Below, piece after piece: positions 16,826 to 25,217 of a stretch of 51,952 nucleotides of DNA (position 1 is its first letter; each line of letters opens with the position of its first letter). Location of the stretch: positions 1-51,952 of the forward strand of contig JANQQV010000028.1 of the NCBI GenBank assembly GCA_028284865.1. The letters are read 5' to 3'. The notes beneath the pieces are model-generated. The model made no database searches, was not told the DNA's origin, and saw nothing but the letters and a program-made list of their open reading frames with translations. The translations under genes and the position numbers were made by a program. The stretch comes from Rhodothermales bacterium (GTDB lineage: Bacteria > Bacteroidota > Rhodothermia > Rhodothermales > UBA10348).

Positions 16826-16851
16826 GTGTTGTAACACATGTGTTGCGACAC
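16826..16851. promoter_or_regulatory. Double MarR-type operator upstream of yceI
   Basis: GTGTT-GT-AACAC (16826-16837) is an exact inverted repeat of the same form as the marR promoter site, and both are preceded by the bases TAG. A second, imperfect copy GTGTT-GC-GACAC (16840-16851) follows at once, about 14 bp apart centre to centre. Tandem sites suggest cooperative binding. The nearest downstream gene is the YceI protein at 16915. Confidence 0.72.
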
Positions 16852-16914
16852 GCACTAATCGCCGTAACGCTCTTTTTCACGTCCCCCGTTGACACAACCT
16901 TGAACGAGGTACCC

Positions 16915-17472
16915 ATGAACACCACCGCAGAAACCCAGGCCACGACCACCTGGCAGATTGATCCCGCACACACCCAGGTCGGATTCACGATCAAGCACAT
17001 GATGTTTGCCAAAGTGCGGGGTGCATTCAATGAATTCGAAGGATCGCTCGTTCAGGGCGAAAATGGTGACCTTGCTGGTGGCACCTTCTCCGCTACGATC
17101 CAGACAGGCTCCATCGACACGGGCAACGCTGATCGCGACGGTCACCTTCGCTCGGGCGACTTCTTTGATGCAGAAGCTTTCCCGACCATCACCTTCACCA
17201 GTACCAGTGTCGTTCGCGTTGCTGACGGCCAGCTGCAGGTCAACGGTGAACTGACGATTCGTGACGTCACCAAGTCCATCACGCTGGACGTCACCGAGAC
17301 GGGTACCGGCATTGATCCTTGGGGCAACATGCGTGTCGGAATCCAAGCGGAAGGCACAATCAATCGCAAAGACTTCGGTCTGACCTGGAATCAGGCACTC
17401 GAAGCGGGTGGTGTCCTCGTAGGCGAGGAAGTCACGCTGTCCATCGAAGCCCAGGCAGTTGCTCAGGGCTGA
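16915..17472 (+). CDS. YceI-family lipid-binding-like protein
   Basis: YceI domain protein of 185 residues, a lipocalin-like barrel that in relatives binds polyprenoid or fatty amide ligands. Motifs: TTWQIDPAHTQVGFTIKHMMFAKVRGAFNEFEGS at the start, GNADRDGHLRSGDFFDAEAFPTITFTS in the middle, LTIRDVTKSITLDV, and WGNMRVGIQAEGTINRKDFGLTWN near the end. The frame extends upstream to 16804, but the extension crosses the operators and overlaps marR; ATG 16915 has a GAGGT ribosome site 4 bp before it and begins the family domain. No signal peptide with this start, so it is probably cytosolic, as in several Bacteroidota members. Probably controlled by the MarR protein. Confidence 0.9.
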   Translation: MNTTAETQATTTWQIDPAHTQVGFTIKHMMFAKVRGAFNEFEGSLVQGENGDLAGGTFSATIQTGSIDTGNADRDGHLRSGDFFDAEAFPTITFTSTSVVRVADGQLQVNGELTIRDVTKSITLDVTETGTGIDPWGNMRVGIQAEGTINRKDFGLTWNQALEAGGVLVGEEVTLSIEAQAVAQG

Positions 17473-17560
17473 ATGAAATGAAGGAGAGGCGCTTCCACCA
17501 CGCGCCGATCCTCATCACTGAGAGGGAGGAAGTCCTGTAAGATTTCCAGTGAGTGGGGAT

Positions 17561-17592
17561 ATGCCGGGGCGCCCTGTAAGGCGGCCCGGCAT
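17561..17592. terminator. Hairpin between yceI and pyrD
   Basis: The arms ATGCCGGGGCGCC (17561-17573) and GGCGGCCCGGCAT (17580-17592) pair with one mismatch around CTGTAA. It lies between convergent genes and could end both. The T-tract is poor on either side. Confidence 0.6.
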
Positions 17593-17639
17593 TCTCATGT
17601 TTGGGCGTTGCGTCAGTTCGAGTGACGTACTGAACGGCA

Positions 17640-18761
17640 CTATTTCTCGGACTCGATACCGACAATGTGGGCCACAGACGAGTGTCCGTCCTCTTCCATC
17701 AACTTGACCAGTCCCTGCTTGATGGAGCGAATCAATCCCGGGCCTTCGTATACCAATCCCGTGTACACCTGAATCAATGACGCCCCGGCCTTAATGCGCT
17801 CGTAGGCTTGTTCGGCTGACGCGATTCCGCCCACTCCAATGATGGGCATCTTCCCTTTCGTCTTGCGATAGAGGTACTTCACCAATCCATTGGCGCGTTC
17901 ACGGATGGGCTGACCACTCAGCCCGCCTTTGCCGATCCGTTCGATTTCCTGAGGGGAAGTCATCAGGTTCTGCCGATCGGAAGCGGTATTGGTAGCGATG
18001 AATCCATTCACTTTGTGAGCGAGGGACACCAGCAAGATTTCGTCGAAAAAACTATCCAGGACGAAATGGGCTGTGTGAGGCGGAGAGACCTTGACCAGCA
18101 CCGGCATGCGACGCTCCATTTGGCTCCGCTCCCGCATGATGGCTGTCAGCAGTTGATCCAGTGCATTGGGATCCTCAAACGTCTTGCCTTCTTCCGTATT
18201 CGGGCAGGAGATATTCAGCGCCACGTAATCGGCGTGCGGCGCTAGAATGCGGAAGCTCTCGCAGAAGTCCTCAATGGCTGCATCGCCCATGATGGACGGA
18301 CTGTGCGTCTTGGCAATGTTCACCCCGACCGGAAAAGCGATCTGCCCAGCGTGCTGCTTGAGTCGCGGTTGAACTGCTTTGGCACCCACGTTGTTGAGAC
18401 CCATCCGGTTGATCAAAGCTTGATCCTCGGGCAGGCGAAACGCCCTGGGTTTCTTGTTGCCCTTGCTCTTAAGAGCGCTAACACTCCCAACCTCGACGAA
18501 TCCGCATCCCGCTTTCCGGAAGAACGGAATCATGCGGGCATTCTTGTCGAACCCGGCAGCCAGTCCCACAGGGTTGGCGAATGTCTTTCCGAATATCTCC
18601 TGATGCAGGCTGGGGTGAGCAAACTCATACATCGCGTCCAGCATGAACGGAGTCACCTGCTGTGCGAACCGCGCTGAGAGCGAAGCCACATTGTGGGCCG
18701 TTTCAGGACCGAGGGCAAAGAGGGCGGATCGGAATCGGGAATACATGCGTTCAGATGGCAA
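17640..18761 (-). CDS. pyrD: Dihydroorotate dehydrogenase, class 2-like (quinone type)
   Basis: Pyrimidine biosynthesis flavoenzyme oxidising dihydroorotate to orotate, 373 residues. The N-terminal helical extension (about 1-50) and FANPVGLAAGFDKNARMIPFFRKAGCGFVEVGSVSALKSKGNKKPRAFRLPEDQALINRMGLNNVGA match the membrane-associated class 2. FMN-binding parts follow: VLVKVSPP, GFIATNTAS, GKGGLSGQPIRERA, IIGVGGIASAEQA, AGASLIQVYTGLVYEGP. Oddly, the active-site loop reads NISCPNTEEGKTF: Cys186 stands where class 2 enzymes usually have the catalytic Ser (SSPNT), as in class 1 enzymes. The codon is TGC at 18204-18206 (minus). The start is ATG 18761; ATG 18746 is an alternative. Confidence 0.9.
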   Translation of the reverse strand: MPSERMYSRFRSALFALGPETAHNVASLSARFAQQVTPFMLDAMYEFAHPSLHQEIFGKTFANPVGLAAGFDKNARMIPFFRKAGCGFVEVGSVSALKSKGNKKPRAFRLPEDQALINRMGLNNVGAKAVQPRLKQHAGQIAFPVGVNIAKTHSPSIMGDAAIEDFCESFRILAPHADYVALNISCPNTEEGKTFEDPNALDQLLTAIMRERSQMERRMPVLVKVSPPHTAHFVLDSFFDEILLVSLAHKVNGFIATNTASDRQNLMTSPQEIERIGKGGLSGQPIRERANGLVKYLYRKTKGKMPIIGVGGIASAEQAYERIKAGASLIQVYTGLVYEGPGLIRSIKQGLVKLMEEDGHSSVAHIVGIESEK

Positions 18762-18863
18762 CCGACGAGCTCGTCCTGACTAGACAGGCGGGGTCAGCAA
18801 GATACATCAATCCGGCAGCCCGCGTCCGTGTCCATCACGACGATTTCTGCCATTCCCGAGCCC

Positions 18864-19661
18864 ATGGAATTGACGCTATACCAGGTCGATGCGTTCACCT
18901 CAGAACCCTTTGCTGGCAATCCGGCAGCAGTATGTGTTGTGGAGGAGCCGCTGCCTGACTCGCTCATGCAGTCCATCGCCAACGAAATGAATCTCTCCGA
19001 GACGGCGTTCGTGCGGAGGCGAGAGGATGGCCGATGGCATTTGCGGTGGTTCACGCCGCTGGCAGAAGTGGATTTGTGTGGTCACGCAACGCTGGCCACA
19101 TCGCACGTTCTGTTCGAAAAAGGGTTTGCCGATTCGGAGTCACCCATTGAATTTGAAACACTCAGCGGCACGTTGGTCGTGACGCGAGAATCGACCGGAC
19201 TATTAGTGATGGATTTTCCGGCTGAGCCGGCTACGCAGGGCTTCCCGGACGAGTTTATTGATAATGCCCTCAACACCAATGCCATTCAGCACGCCGCCAA
19301 TCGCATGGACGCTTTGGCTGAAGTGGAGAGTGAAACCGTCTTGCGCGAATTGCGCCCAGACATGACGGCCATTGGGGCTCTCGACATCAGGGGACTGATC
19401 GTAACGGCGCCTGCAGACAGTCCTGAACTGGATTTCGTTTCGCGCTTCTTCGCGCCACAGTGCGGCGTTCCCGAAGACCCGGTGACGGGATCAGCCCACT
19501 GTTGTCTCGCACCCTGGTGGTCTGAGCGGTTGGGCAAGACGCGCATGCGTGCGCGTCAGATTTCGCAGCGTGGTGGGGAAGTAGATGTCGAGCTGAAGGG
19601 CGATCGCGTTCTCTTGCGCGGTCAGGCAGTCACCGTGCTCATTGCAACCATGAACGTCTGA
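18864..19661 (+). CDS. PhzF-family isomerase-like protein
   Basis: Cytosolic protein of 265 residues of the PhzF (phenazine biosynthesis-like, diaminopimelate epimerase fold) family. Motifs: LYQVDAFTSEPFAGNPAAVCVVEEPL, NEMNLSETAFV with the catalytic Glu46, WFTPLAEVDLCGHATLATSHVLF, FFAPQCGVPEDPVTGSAHCCLAPWW, and a C-terminal QISQRGGEVDVEL. In PhzF itself the Glu moves a proton in DHHA isomerisation; most family members have unknown substrates and no phenazine cluster, as here. The frame opens at 18828, but ATG 18864 begins the conserved N-terminal strand. Divergent from pyrD. Confidence 0.92.
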   Translation: MELTLYQVDAFTSEPFAGNPAAVCVVEEPLPDSLMQSIANEMNLSETAFVRRREDGRWHLRWFTPLAEVDLCGHATLATSHVLFEKGFADSESPIEFETLSGTLVVTRESTGLLVMDFPAEPATQGFPDEFIDNALNTNAIQHAANRMDALAEVESETVLRELRPDMTAIGALDIRGLIVTAPADSPELDFVSRFFAPQCGVPEDPVTGSAHCCLAPWWSERLGKTRMRARQISQRGGEVDVELKGDRVLLRGQAVTVLIATMNV

Positions 19662-19773
19662 CGCGGCAAGGCCTGGGGAGCGTACCAGCCTCGCGTCTAG
19701 TATTTCGTCTGGCCTTGCGACCAACCCGGCGGCGACCCACTCCTTACTCCAATCTGCCCAAATTGAAAGGGGG

Positions 19774-19811
19774 CGTGCGGGGCGGGCGGCGCCCACCGCC
19801 CGCCCCGCACG
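19774..19811. terminator. Long GC-rich hairpin between convergent genes
   Basis: A perfect 16-bp inverted repeat (arms 19774-19789 and 19796-19811) encloses a 6-nt loop CGCCCA in the 227-bp gap between the convergent phzF-like and protease/barrel genes. AAATTGAAAGG precedes it, giving the minus strand a partial U-rich exit; the plus side lacks a T-run. Confidence 0.7.
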
Positions 19812-19888
19812 GATCACCTCGTCAGAGGGACCCTAGAAAGTGTTGCGTCGTGGCCCAACAGGCTTGAGCCGTTGCTGGGCCGCGAGCG

Positions 19889-22800
19889 TTACCAGCCCGG
19901 AATGATCTGGAAGCCGAAGTGAGCACCCTTGATCGGACGCTGGAACGGCTTGGCGTAGAAGATCTCCAGAACCGTGTACCCGAAGAGGTTTACACGGGTC
20001 GAAACGCCTGTTGAGAATACCGGAATGCGTTCTGCGCTCTGGGAGCTCTTGAACCAGTCCCGAACAGAACCCAGCTCCGGAGCTTCATCAGCTGTCCACG
20101 CCAGTCCGCCGTCAACGAAGAAGGTGACTTCGGTCGGCAGGTACGGGAAGTTCAGGAGTCCAAATGCTTCTGTACCCAGCACAGGGACACGCAGCTCAAC
20201 CGAAGCCGTCGCCATGCGCGTTCCCAGCAAGCGAGCCTGTTCCGCACAGATGCCGTCAGGTGTCGGCGTGCACTCTCCCAGGTCATCGAACGAAGAGAAG
20301 GAATACCCCCTTACGAATCCGATGCTGTTGGCGTACCCCAGATACTCGCGCGTGAACAGGGAATTGCCAGACTCTTCAGCGCCGTAGTTGCCTACGTGGA
20401 GTCCACGCACGGCAAGCGTAATCGGGCTGAACTGCAGGTATTTCCGCCAGTCTGCCTGCACGCGAACGAACCGCTCCGTTCCGATGAAGGGCGAGACCTC
20501 AAAGCGTGAGCGACCACCACGTACGGGCGATGTGAATCCGAAGAACGAGTAGTCGGATACGAACGCCAATCCAGTCGTCGCGAAGTACTGGGCGTCGGGC
20601 TCGGAGTCGTTGAGCTGTCGACGATCCCGTGTCACAAAGCCTGTTAACGGATCGAAACGGAACGTGTCAAGCTCATAGTCGAACCCGTACCGGGTGAATC
20701 CACCAGACGCTTCGATGCGACGCGTGGTCGTGAATGGATACGAGGCAATACCCTCAATCTGATCGATGTAGATGCGTTGCCTGAGATTGAGGATGCTCTG
20801 ACCATCGTTGCCGATGAACGAGGACCCAAACAGGATCGGGATATGACCTGCCTGCGCTCCCCAGTTCAGCCGGTTTTCGCGATTCAAGTAAGCGACCTGC
20901 GCACCGACATCCTTGAGCGTTCCATTGGCCTGCGCAATGAGGGTCAGGTTCTGATTCCCCAGCATGTCCGAGAAGAAGAAACCAACACCCCCGGAGACCC
21001 CAGCACCGTACAATCCACCGGCCTGAACGCCGACGGTTGGTGGAGCTACATAGTCGAGGATGAGACGAGGGTTGTATGCCTCGGCAGAGTATTCCTCATC
21101 CGGTGGTAGTCCCGTCAGTGGATCTTCCAGATAGTTGCTGACCAGGCCTTCGTTCAATGCCGAAGCAGGCGGAAGGATGGCAGCGATCGGATTGGCTTCG
21201 AGCGTGGTGAAGTCCACCGGCTCGCCTTCCAACTCGTCGCTCTCCTTGGCAAAAACAGTGTACTGACCTCCCGAAAAGACCGAGAACATCATCCGCCCGT
21301 TCTGAGCGGCCACAGACATCGCCGGGCTCATGGACGTGATACCGGAGACGCCAGTCTGCAGATGCGTCAAGCGATAGACCTCGTCTGAGTTCAGGTCCAG
21401 CCGGTAAGCATCCTTAAACCCGTCGTGGTCCGAGATGAAGTAAAGCTGGTTGCCATCCGGCGAGAACTGCGCATTGTGATGCATGCCCTCGAACGGACGG
21501 TGCACCTCGATCTCCAGAGTCTCTGTGTCGATGACAGCAAGGCGTGGCTCACCCCATTCCAGCGTGCGGAAGTTCGATCCGGCCTCACCACGATCGGTCG
21601 TGAACGCAAGCTGGCGACCATCCGGGTGCCATGCCGGCTGCAGATCAGCAAACCGGTCGTTGGTCAGCTGACGGACCTGGCCCGACTCCATGTTGAGCAG
21701 GTACAGGTCAGAGATGCCGCCGTCCATACCAGAGAATGCAATCTGATCGCCTTCCGGTGACCAGGCCAGATTGGTGATAGCCGTCACGCCATCGACCTTG
21801 AATCGGCGAACGATATCACCTTTCGTCCAGTCCAGGACGGAAATTTCGTTGTCACCCTCTACGAACGTGATGAAGGCGAATTCGCGTCCATCCGGTGACC
21901 AGGAGCCTGCCGAGGAAATGAATCGGATGGCGTCAAAGTGCGCATCTCGATTACCTCCTTTCAGTCGACGAATGACCTGACCGGTGTTGGCATCCGCGAT
22001 GAACAGGTTGATCTCAAACAGGTCCTTTTCAGACAGGTAGGCCACGTACTGACCATCCGGACTCACGACCGGGGCCACGTTCATGTTGCCCGAGTCGATA
22101 TCACTCGAAAGTACCTCGCGTCCCGCCTGCGCCACGCTGTCGCGGTCGGCAGTCAACGGGAGGTAAGTATCCTTGACGGTGTTGATCCACTCGGTCGACA
22201 GCGAATCCGCTGTAATGCCGAGCGTGTAGACGAACGCTGAATCGACGCCTACGCGACCAGCCATCTTGAAGAGGTTGGCCACGGCGACATCACCGTACTT
22301 GCCTCCGACATAGGCCAAATAGGCCTGCCCGTATCGGTACGGGAAATAGCTCATGTCCCGCGAGATCATCCCGATCGTGGGAAGATCATCGCGAAGCGCA
22401 GCGTCGCGCATCCACATGGCGGTGTGCGCATCAACACGGCCGACTGAGAAATATTCGGCCATACCCTCTGTCAACCAGAGCGGAACGAGCTGGAAGGCAA
22501 AACGCACCGAGTCCGTCCGTGAAAGGGCGATGTCGTACTGGAACGAGTGAACCAGCTCGTGCCCGAGGACGTGGTCGGTATCGGCATAGATGCCGGTCAG
22601 CGGCATGATGACGCGCTGCTTCAGGCTTTCCGTCACACCGCCCGTACCCTCTCCGATGGAGCCACCGATGGCGTTTGTCTGATGGAAGTCTGCGTCGTTG
22701 GCGTAGAAGATGATCGGCTTGCGATCGTAGAACTCACGCAGGAAAGTCCGGCTGTGACGCTGGTACCAGCGCTCTGCCATGCGGGACGCATCCTGGACAG

Positions 22801-22993
22801 CAAGGCGCTCTTCCGGATACAGATAGAACTCGAAGTGGTCGGTCTGGAAAGACTCCCACTCAAAGTCATCGTACTGGACCTTGTTGCGCCCGAAATACTG
22901 GGCGTTGGCCACGACAGGTAGCAGCCCTCCGATGAGGATGGCGATCAGGAATGCTCGGGACAACCGCGCAACGGGAGATGGGCGGCGTGTCAT
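19889..22993 (-). CDS. Peptidase MA-like / TolB propeller / BamA-like barrel outer membrane protein
   Basis: Large exported protein, about 1034 residues; numbers here count from the upstream ATG at 23008. A signal peptide ends VVANAQ. Residues about 40-270 resemble a gluzincin (peptidase MA-like) domain: HELVH at 150-154 inside DHVLGHELVHSFQYD, with WLTEGMAEYFS giving the third zinc ligand (Glu181). Residues about 290-620 are PD40 propeller blades (VAPVVSPDGQYVAYLS, SWSPDGREFAF, LAWSPEGDQIAFSG, PAWHPDGRQLAFTTD, AQFSPDGNQLYFISDHDG). From about 690 to the end the pattern is an outer-membrane barrel of the BamA/surface-antigen kind (GVGFFFSDMLGNQNL, FVRGYSFSSFDDLG), ending GAHFGFQIIPGW with an aromatic last residue. 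Its substrate is unknown. ATG 22993 (MTRRPSPV) or ATG 23008 could start it. Confidence 0.88.
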   Translation of the reverse strand: MTRRPSPVARLSRAFLIAILIGGLLPVVANAQYFGRNKVQYDDFEWESFQTDHFEFYLYPEERLAVQDASRMAERWYQRHSRTFLREFYDRKPIIFYANDADFHQTNAIGGSIGEGTGGVTESLKQRVIMPLTGIYADTDHVLGHELVHSFQYDIALSRTDSVRFAFQLVPLWLTEGMAEYFSVGRVDAHTAMWMRDAALRDDLPTIGMISRDMSYFPYRYGQAYLAYVGGKYGDVAVANLFKMAGRVGVDSAFVYTLGITADSLSTEWINTVKDTYLPLTADRDSVAQAGREVLSSDIDSGNMNVAPVVSPDGQYVAYLSEKDLFEINLFIADANTGQVIRRLKGGNRDAHFDAIRFISSAGSWSPDGREFAFITFVEGDNEISVLDWTKGDIVRRFKVDGVTAITNLAWSPEGDQIAFSGMDGGISDLYLLNMESGQVRQLTNDRFADLQPAWHPDGRQLAFTTDRGEAGSNFRTLEWGEPRLAVIDTETLEIEVHRPFEGMHHNAQFSPDGNQLYFISDHDGFKDAYRLDLNSDEVYRLTHLQTGVSGITSMSPAMSVAAQNGRMMFSVFSGGQYTVFAKESDELEGEPVDFTTLEANPIAAILPPASALNEGLVSNYLEDPLTGLPPDEEYSAEAYNPRLILDYVAPPTVGVQAGGLYGAGVSGGVGFFFSDMLGNQNLTLIAQANGTLKDVGAQVAYLNRENRLNWGAQAGHIPILFGSSFIGNDGQSILNLRQRIYIDQIEGIASYPFTTTRRIEASGGFTRYGFDYELDTFRFDPLTGFVTRDRRQLNDSEPDAQYFATTGLAFVSDYSFFGFTSPVRGGRSRFEVSPFIGTERFVRVQADWRKYLQFSPITLAVRGLHVGNYGAEESGNSLFTREYLGYANSIGFVRGYSFSSFDDLGECTPTPDGICAEQARLLGTRMATASVELRVPVLGTEAFGLLNFPYLPTEVTFFVDGGLAWTADEAPELGSVRDWFKSSQSAERIPVFSTGVSTRVNLFGYTVLEIFYAKPFQRPIKGAHFGFQIIPGW

Positions 22994-23008
22994 GCTGAGA
23001 TGGATCAT

Positions 23009-23365
23009 AGAGATTCCGAATGTTGGGCTTCCGGTCGAGCGGGAGAGGACAACCCGGAAGAAGTCAGCGAAAAACAGCTTTCGGCGGGCAATCGGGGATC
23101 CCTACGTAGGCGGAGCCACGTGTTCGGTTACGAACGGGTGGTGCGGAGCCTGGTTGCAAACCGAAAGAAATGTCTGCGAGTCTATAGACGCAATTTCTGC
23201 GCCCGAAAATGGGCATTTCACGGTCAGCGGTGGGCCTTCGAGAGTGATCTGGATGAAAGCGCGGATGAACGGAACCCACGGGTTGCACGCGCGATTTGAA
23301 AGTAGTCCGGATGTCCTTCAGGGAGGACACGCCTCTTTTTTCGCCTGTAGACTTTGCTGATCACC
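23009..23365. other. Intergenic region between divergent genes
   Basis: About 345-370 bp separate the divergent barrel-protein and mrdA starts. Short frames on both strands carry no recognisable domain. Two perfect 10-bp palindromes are visible, CCTACGTAGG at 23101-23110 and GTCTATAGAC at 23180-23189. The region presumably holds both promoters, but I cannot place -35/-10 pairs with confidence. Confidence 0.5.
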
Positions 23366-25210
23366 ATGGATGAGGGACGCTCCCGCCTTCGAATCTTTGT
23401 TGCCCTCGTTACGGTCATCCTGGGAATCCTGACACTCAGGCTTGGCAAACTGCAGATTGTCGAGCGCTCGAACCACACGGGACAGTCGGTGAACAACGCG
23501 GTGCGCGAGTGGCGCGTCCAGCCGCCTCGAGGGAGGTTCTACGACCGCAATGGCGTCTTGATGGTGGACAATGAGCCGCGCTTCACGCTCTTCGTCACGC
23601 CAAGGTATTTCGATGAGGAGACGATCCCCCTCGTATCCCGCCTGCTCGAGCAGCCGGATTCGTTGATCGAATCGCGCTACCGTGCTGCCGCAAAGAATCC
23701 CTTCCGTCGCGCGCCTCTCCAAGCCGACATCTCATTCGAGGAGCTCAGTCGCGTACTCGAGCAGCGTTCCCATTTGCCGGGTATCGACTACGAGATCACC
23801 CAGAAGCGACAGTATCACACCGACGCGAATATGACGCATGCCTTGGGGTATGTGCGCGAGATCTCTGAGTCTGCGTTGGAGGAGTTTTCCGAGGAAGGGT
23901 ATGTCTGGGGCGATCCGTTCGGGCAGGGTGGCCTGGAGCGGCAATATGAGCGCGAAGTCCGCGGTGTACCCGGCTCGGATTTCAAGATGATCAATATCAA
24001 AGGTCAGGTCGTTGCCGAGTACCTCGATGGGAGCCAAGACAGACCGGCCAAGAATGGTCTCGATCTGAACCTGACGATTGATGCGGATCTCCAGGCTTTT
24101 GCCGAGAGCCTGTTCGTAAACAAGCGCGGTGGGGCGCTGGCGCTCGATCCCCGAAATGGAGAGATCCTGGCCATGGTATCAGCGCCGGACTACGATCTCG
24201 AGATGTTTACGCATCGTCTTGATCCGCAAGTGTGGGACAGCATCAACGCGCACCCAGACAAGCCTATGTTCAATCGGGTGACCCAGAGCAAATTCATGCC
24301 TGGCTCCACGTTCAAGCCGTTGGTTGCACTGTTGGCGTTGGGGGTGGGCGAGATTGATGAGCACACCACGGTTCATTGTCCAGGGTACCATCCGCTTGGT
24401 CGAGGCCTGCGGTATAAGTGCCTGGAAACGCACGGATCAATCAACGTTGTCGAAGCGATCAGGTATTCCTGCAACACGTTCTTCTTCGAGATGATGCGGC
24501 GCATCGACGTCAACTCGCTGAATCGTTTGACGACCACGTTGGGGTTTGGCTCGCGTCCCTATCTGGATATCGCGGCTGGAGAGGTCGAACGTGGAAACGT
24601 ACCAGATTCAACCTACTACAATGAGCGATTCCCTGGAATCGGTGGTTGGGGTCAGGGACATGTCATGAATCTGGGCGTCGGTCAGGGAGAGATGGAAGTG
24701 ACTGTTGTCCAGCTTGCCAGGTATATGGCGGCAATTGCTAATGGGGGCACCCTGGTCACTCCGCACTTTGTGCGCAGCATGATTGATCCAGAGACGGGTG
24801 AGGAAATCATTCCCGAGTACCCGGAACCGGTTACACTTGACCTGAACGAGACGTACCTGGAGCTCTTGCGCAAAGGAATGCGGCAAGTGATGGAAGAAAC
24901 GAGTTGGTGGCTGGAGATCCCGGGAATACCAGCGATCGGAAAAACAGGTTCGGCGCAAAACAGTCGCGGCGATGAAGACGATTCCGTCTTCATTATGTCA
25001 GCACCCGCCGAAAACCCCGAAATCGCTATCGCGGTGTTTGTAGAGAATGCGGGCTACGGATCCGGAGCAGCAGGCCGAACTGCCAGTTTCATGGCTGAGC
25101 GGTATCTCAAAGGCTATTACGATCCGAGTCGGCAATGGGTGCTGGACCAGATGTTCAGGGAGCAGAACAGCGCGCCTCTGTACGGTACTGTAGAAGGACC
25201 GACGGGATAA
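23366..25210 (+). CDS. mrdA: Penicillin-binding protein 2 (elongasome transpeptidase)
   Basis: Class B penicillin-binding protein, about 614 residues, cross-linking peptidoglycan during cell elongation. One N-terminal membrane helix (FVALVTVILGILTLRLGKLQI) precedes a pedestal domain starting VREWRVQPPRGRFYDRNGVLMVDN. The transpeptidase domain has the three active-site motifs: STFK (Ser314-Lys317), SCN (368-370) and KTG (526-528), with GALALDPRNGEILAMVSAPDYD ahead of them. The frame begins at 23354, but ATG 23366 (MDEGRSRLRIF) gives the usual short cytosolic tail. It is 7 bp from rodA, the standard PBP2-RodA pairing. Confidence 0.95.
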   Translation: MDEGRSRLRIFVALVTVILGILTLRLGKLQIVERSNHTGQSVNNAVREWRVQPPRGRFYDRNGVLMVDNEPRFTLFVTPRYFDEETIPLVSRLLEQPDSLIESRYRAAAKNPFRRAPLQADISFEELSRVLEQRSHLPGIDYEITQKRQYHTDANMTHALGYVREISESALEEFSEEGYVWGDPFGQGGLERQYEREVRGVPGSDFKMINIKGQVVAEYLDGSQDRPAKNGLDLNLTIDADLQAFAESLFVNKRGGALALDPRNGEILAMVSAPDYDLEMFTHRLDPQVWDSINAHPDKPMFNRVTQSKFMPGSTFKPLVALLALGVGEIDEHTTVHCPGYHPLGRGLRYKCLETHGSINVVEAIRYSCNTFFFEMMRRIDVNSLNRLTTTLGFGSRPYLDIAAGEVERGNVPDSTYYNERFPGIGGWGQGHVMNLGVGQGEMEVTVVQLARYMAAIANGGTLVTPHFVRSMIDPETGEEIIPEYPEPVTLDLNETYLELLRKGMRQVMEETSWWLEIPGIPAIGKTGSAQNSRGDEDDSVFIMSAPAENPEIAIAVFVENAGYGSGAAGRTASFMAERYLKGYYDPSRQWVLDQMFREQNSAPLYGTVEGPTG

Positions 25211-25217
25211 GGCTAGC

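Noticed and set aside
18864-19661. A phenazine biosynthesis locus
   Set aside because: Only a PhzF-family member is present; no other phz genes are nearby and most family members are not involved in phenazines.
23064-23330. Short frames between the barrel protein and mrdA
   Set aside because: Overlapping frames on both strands, no leader or domain, and the divergent layout needs promoter space here.
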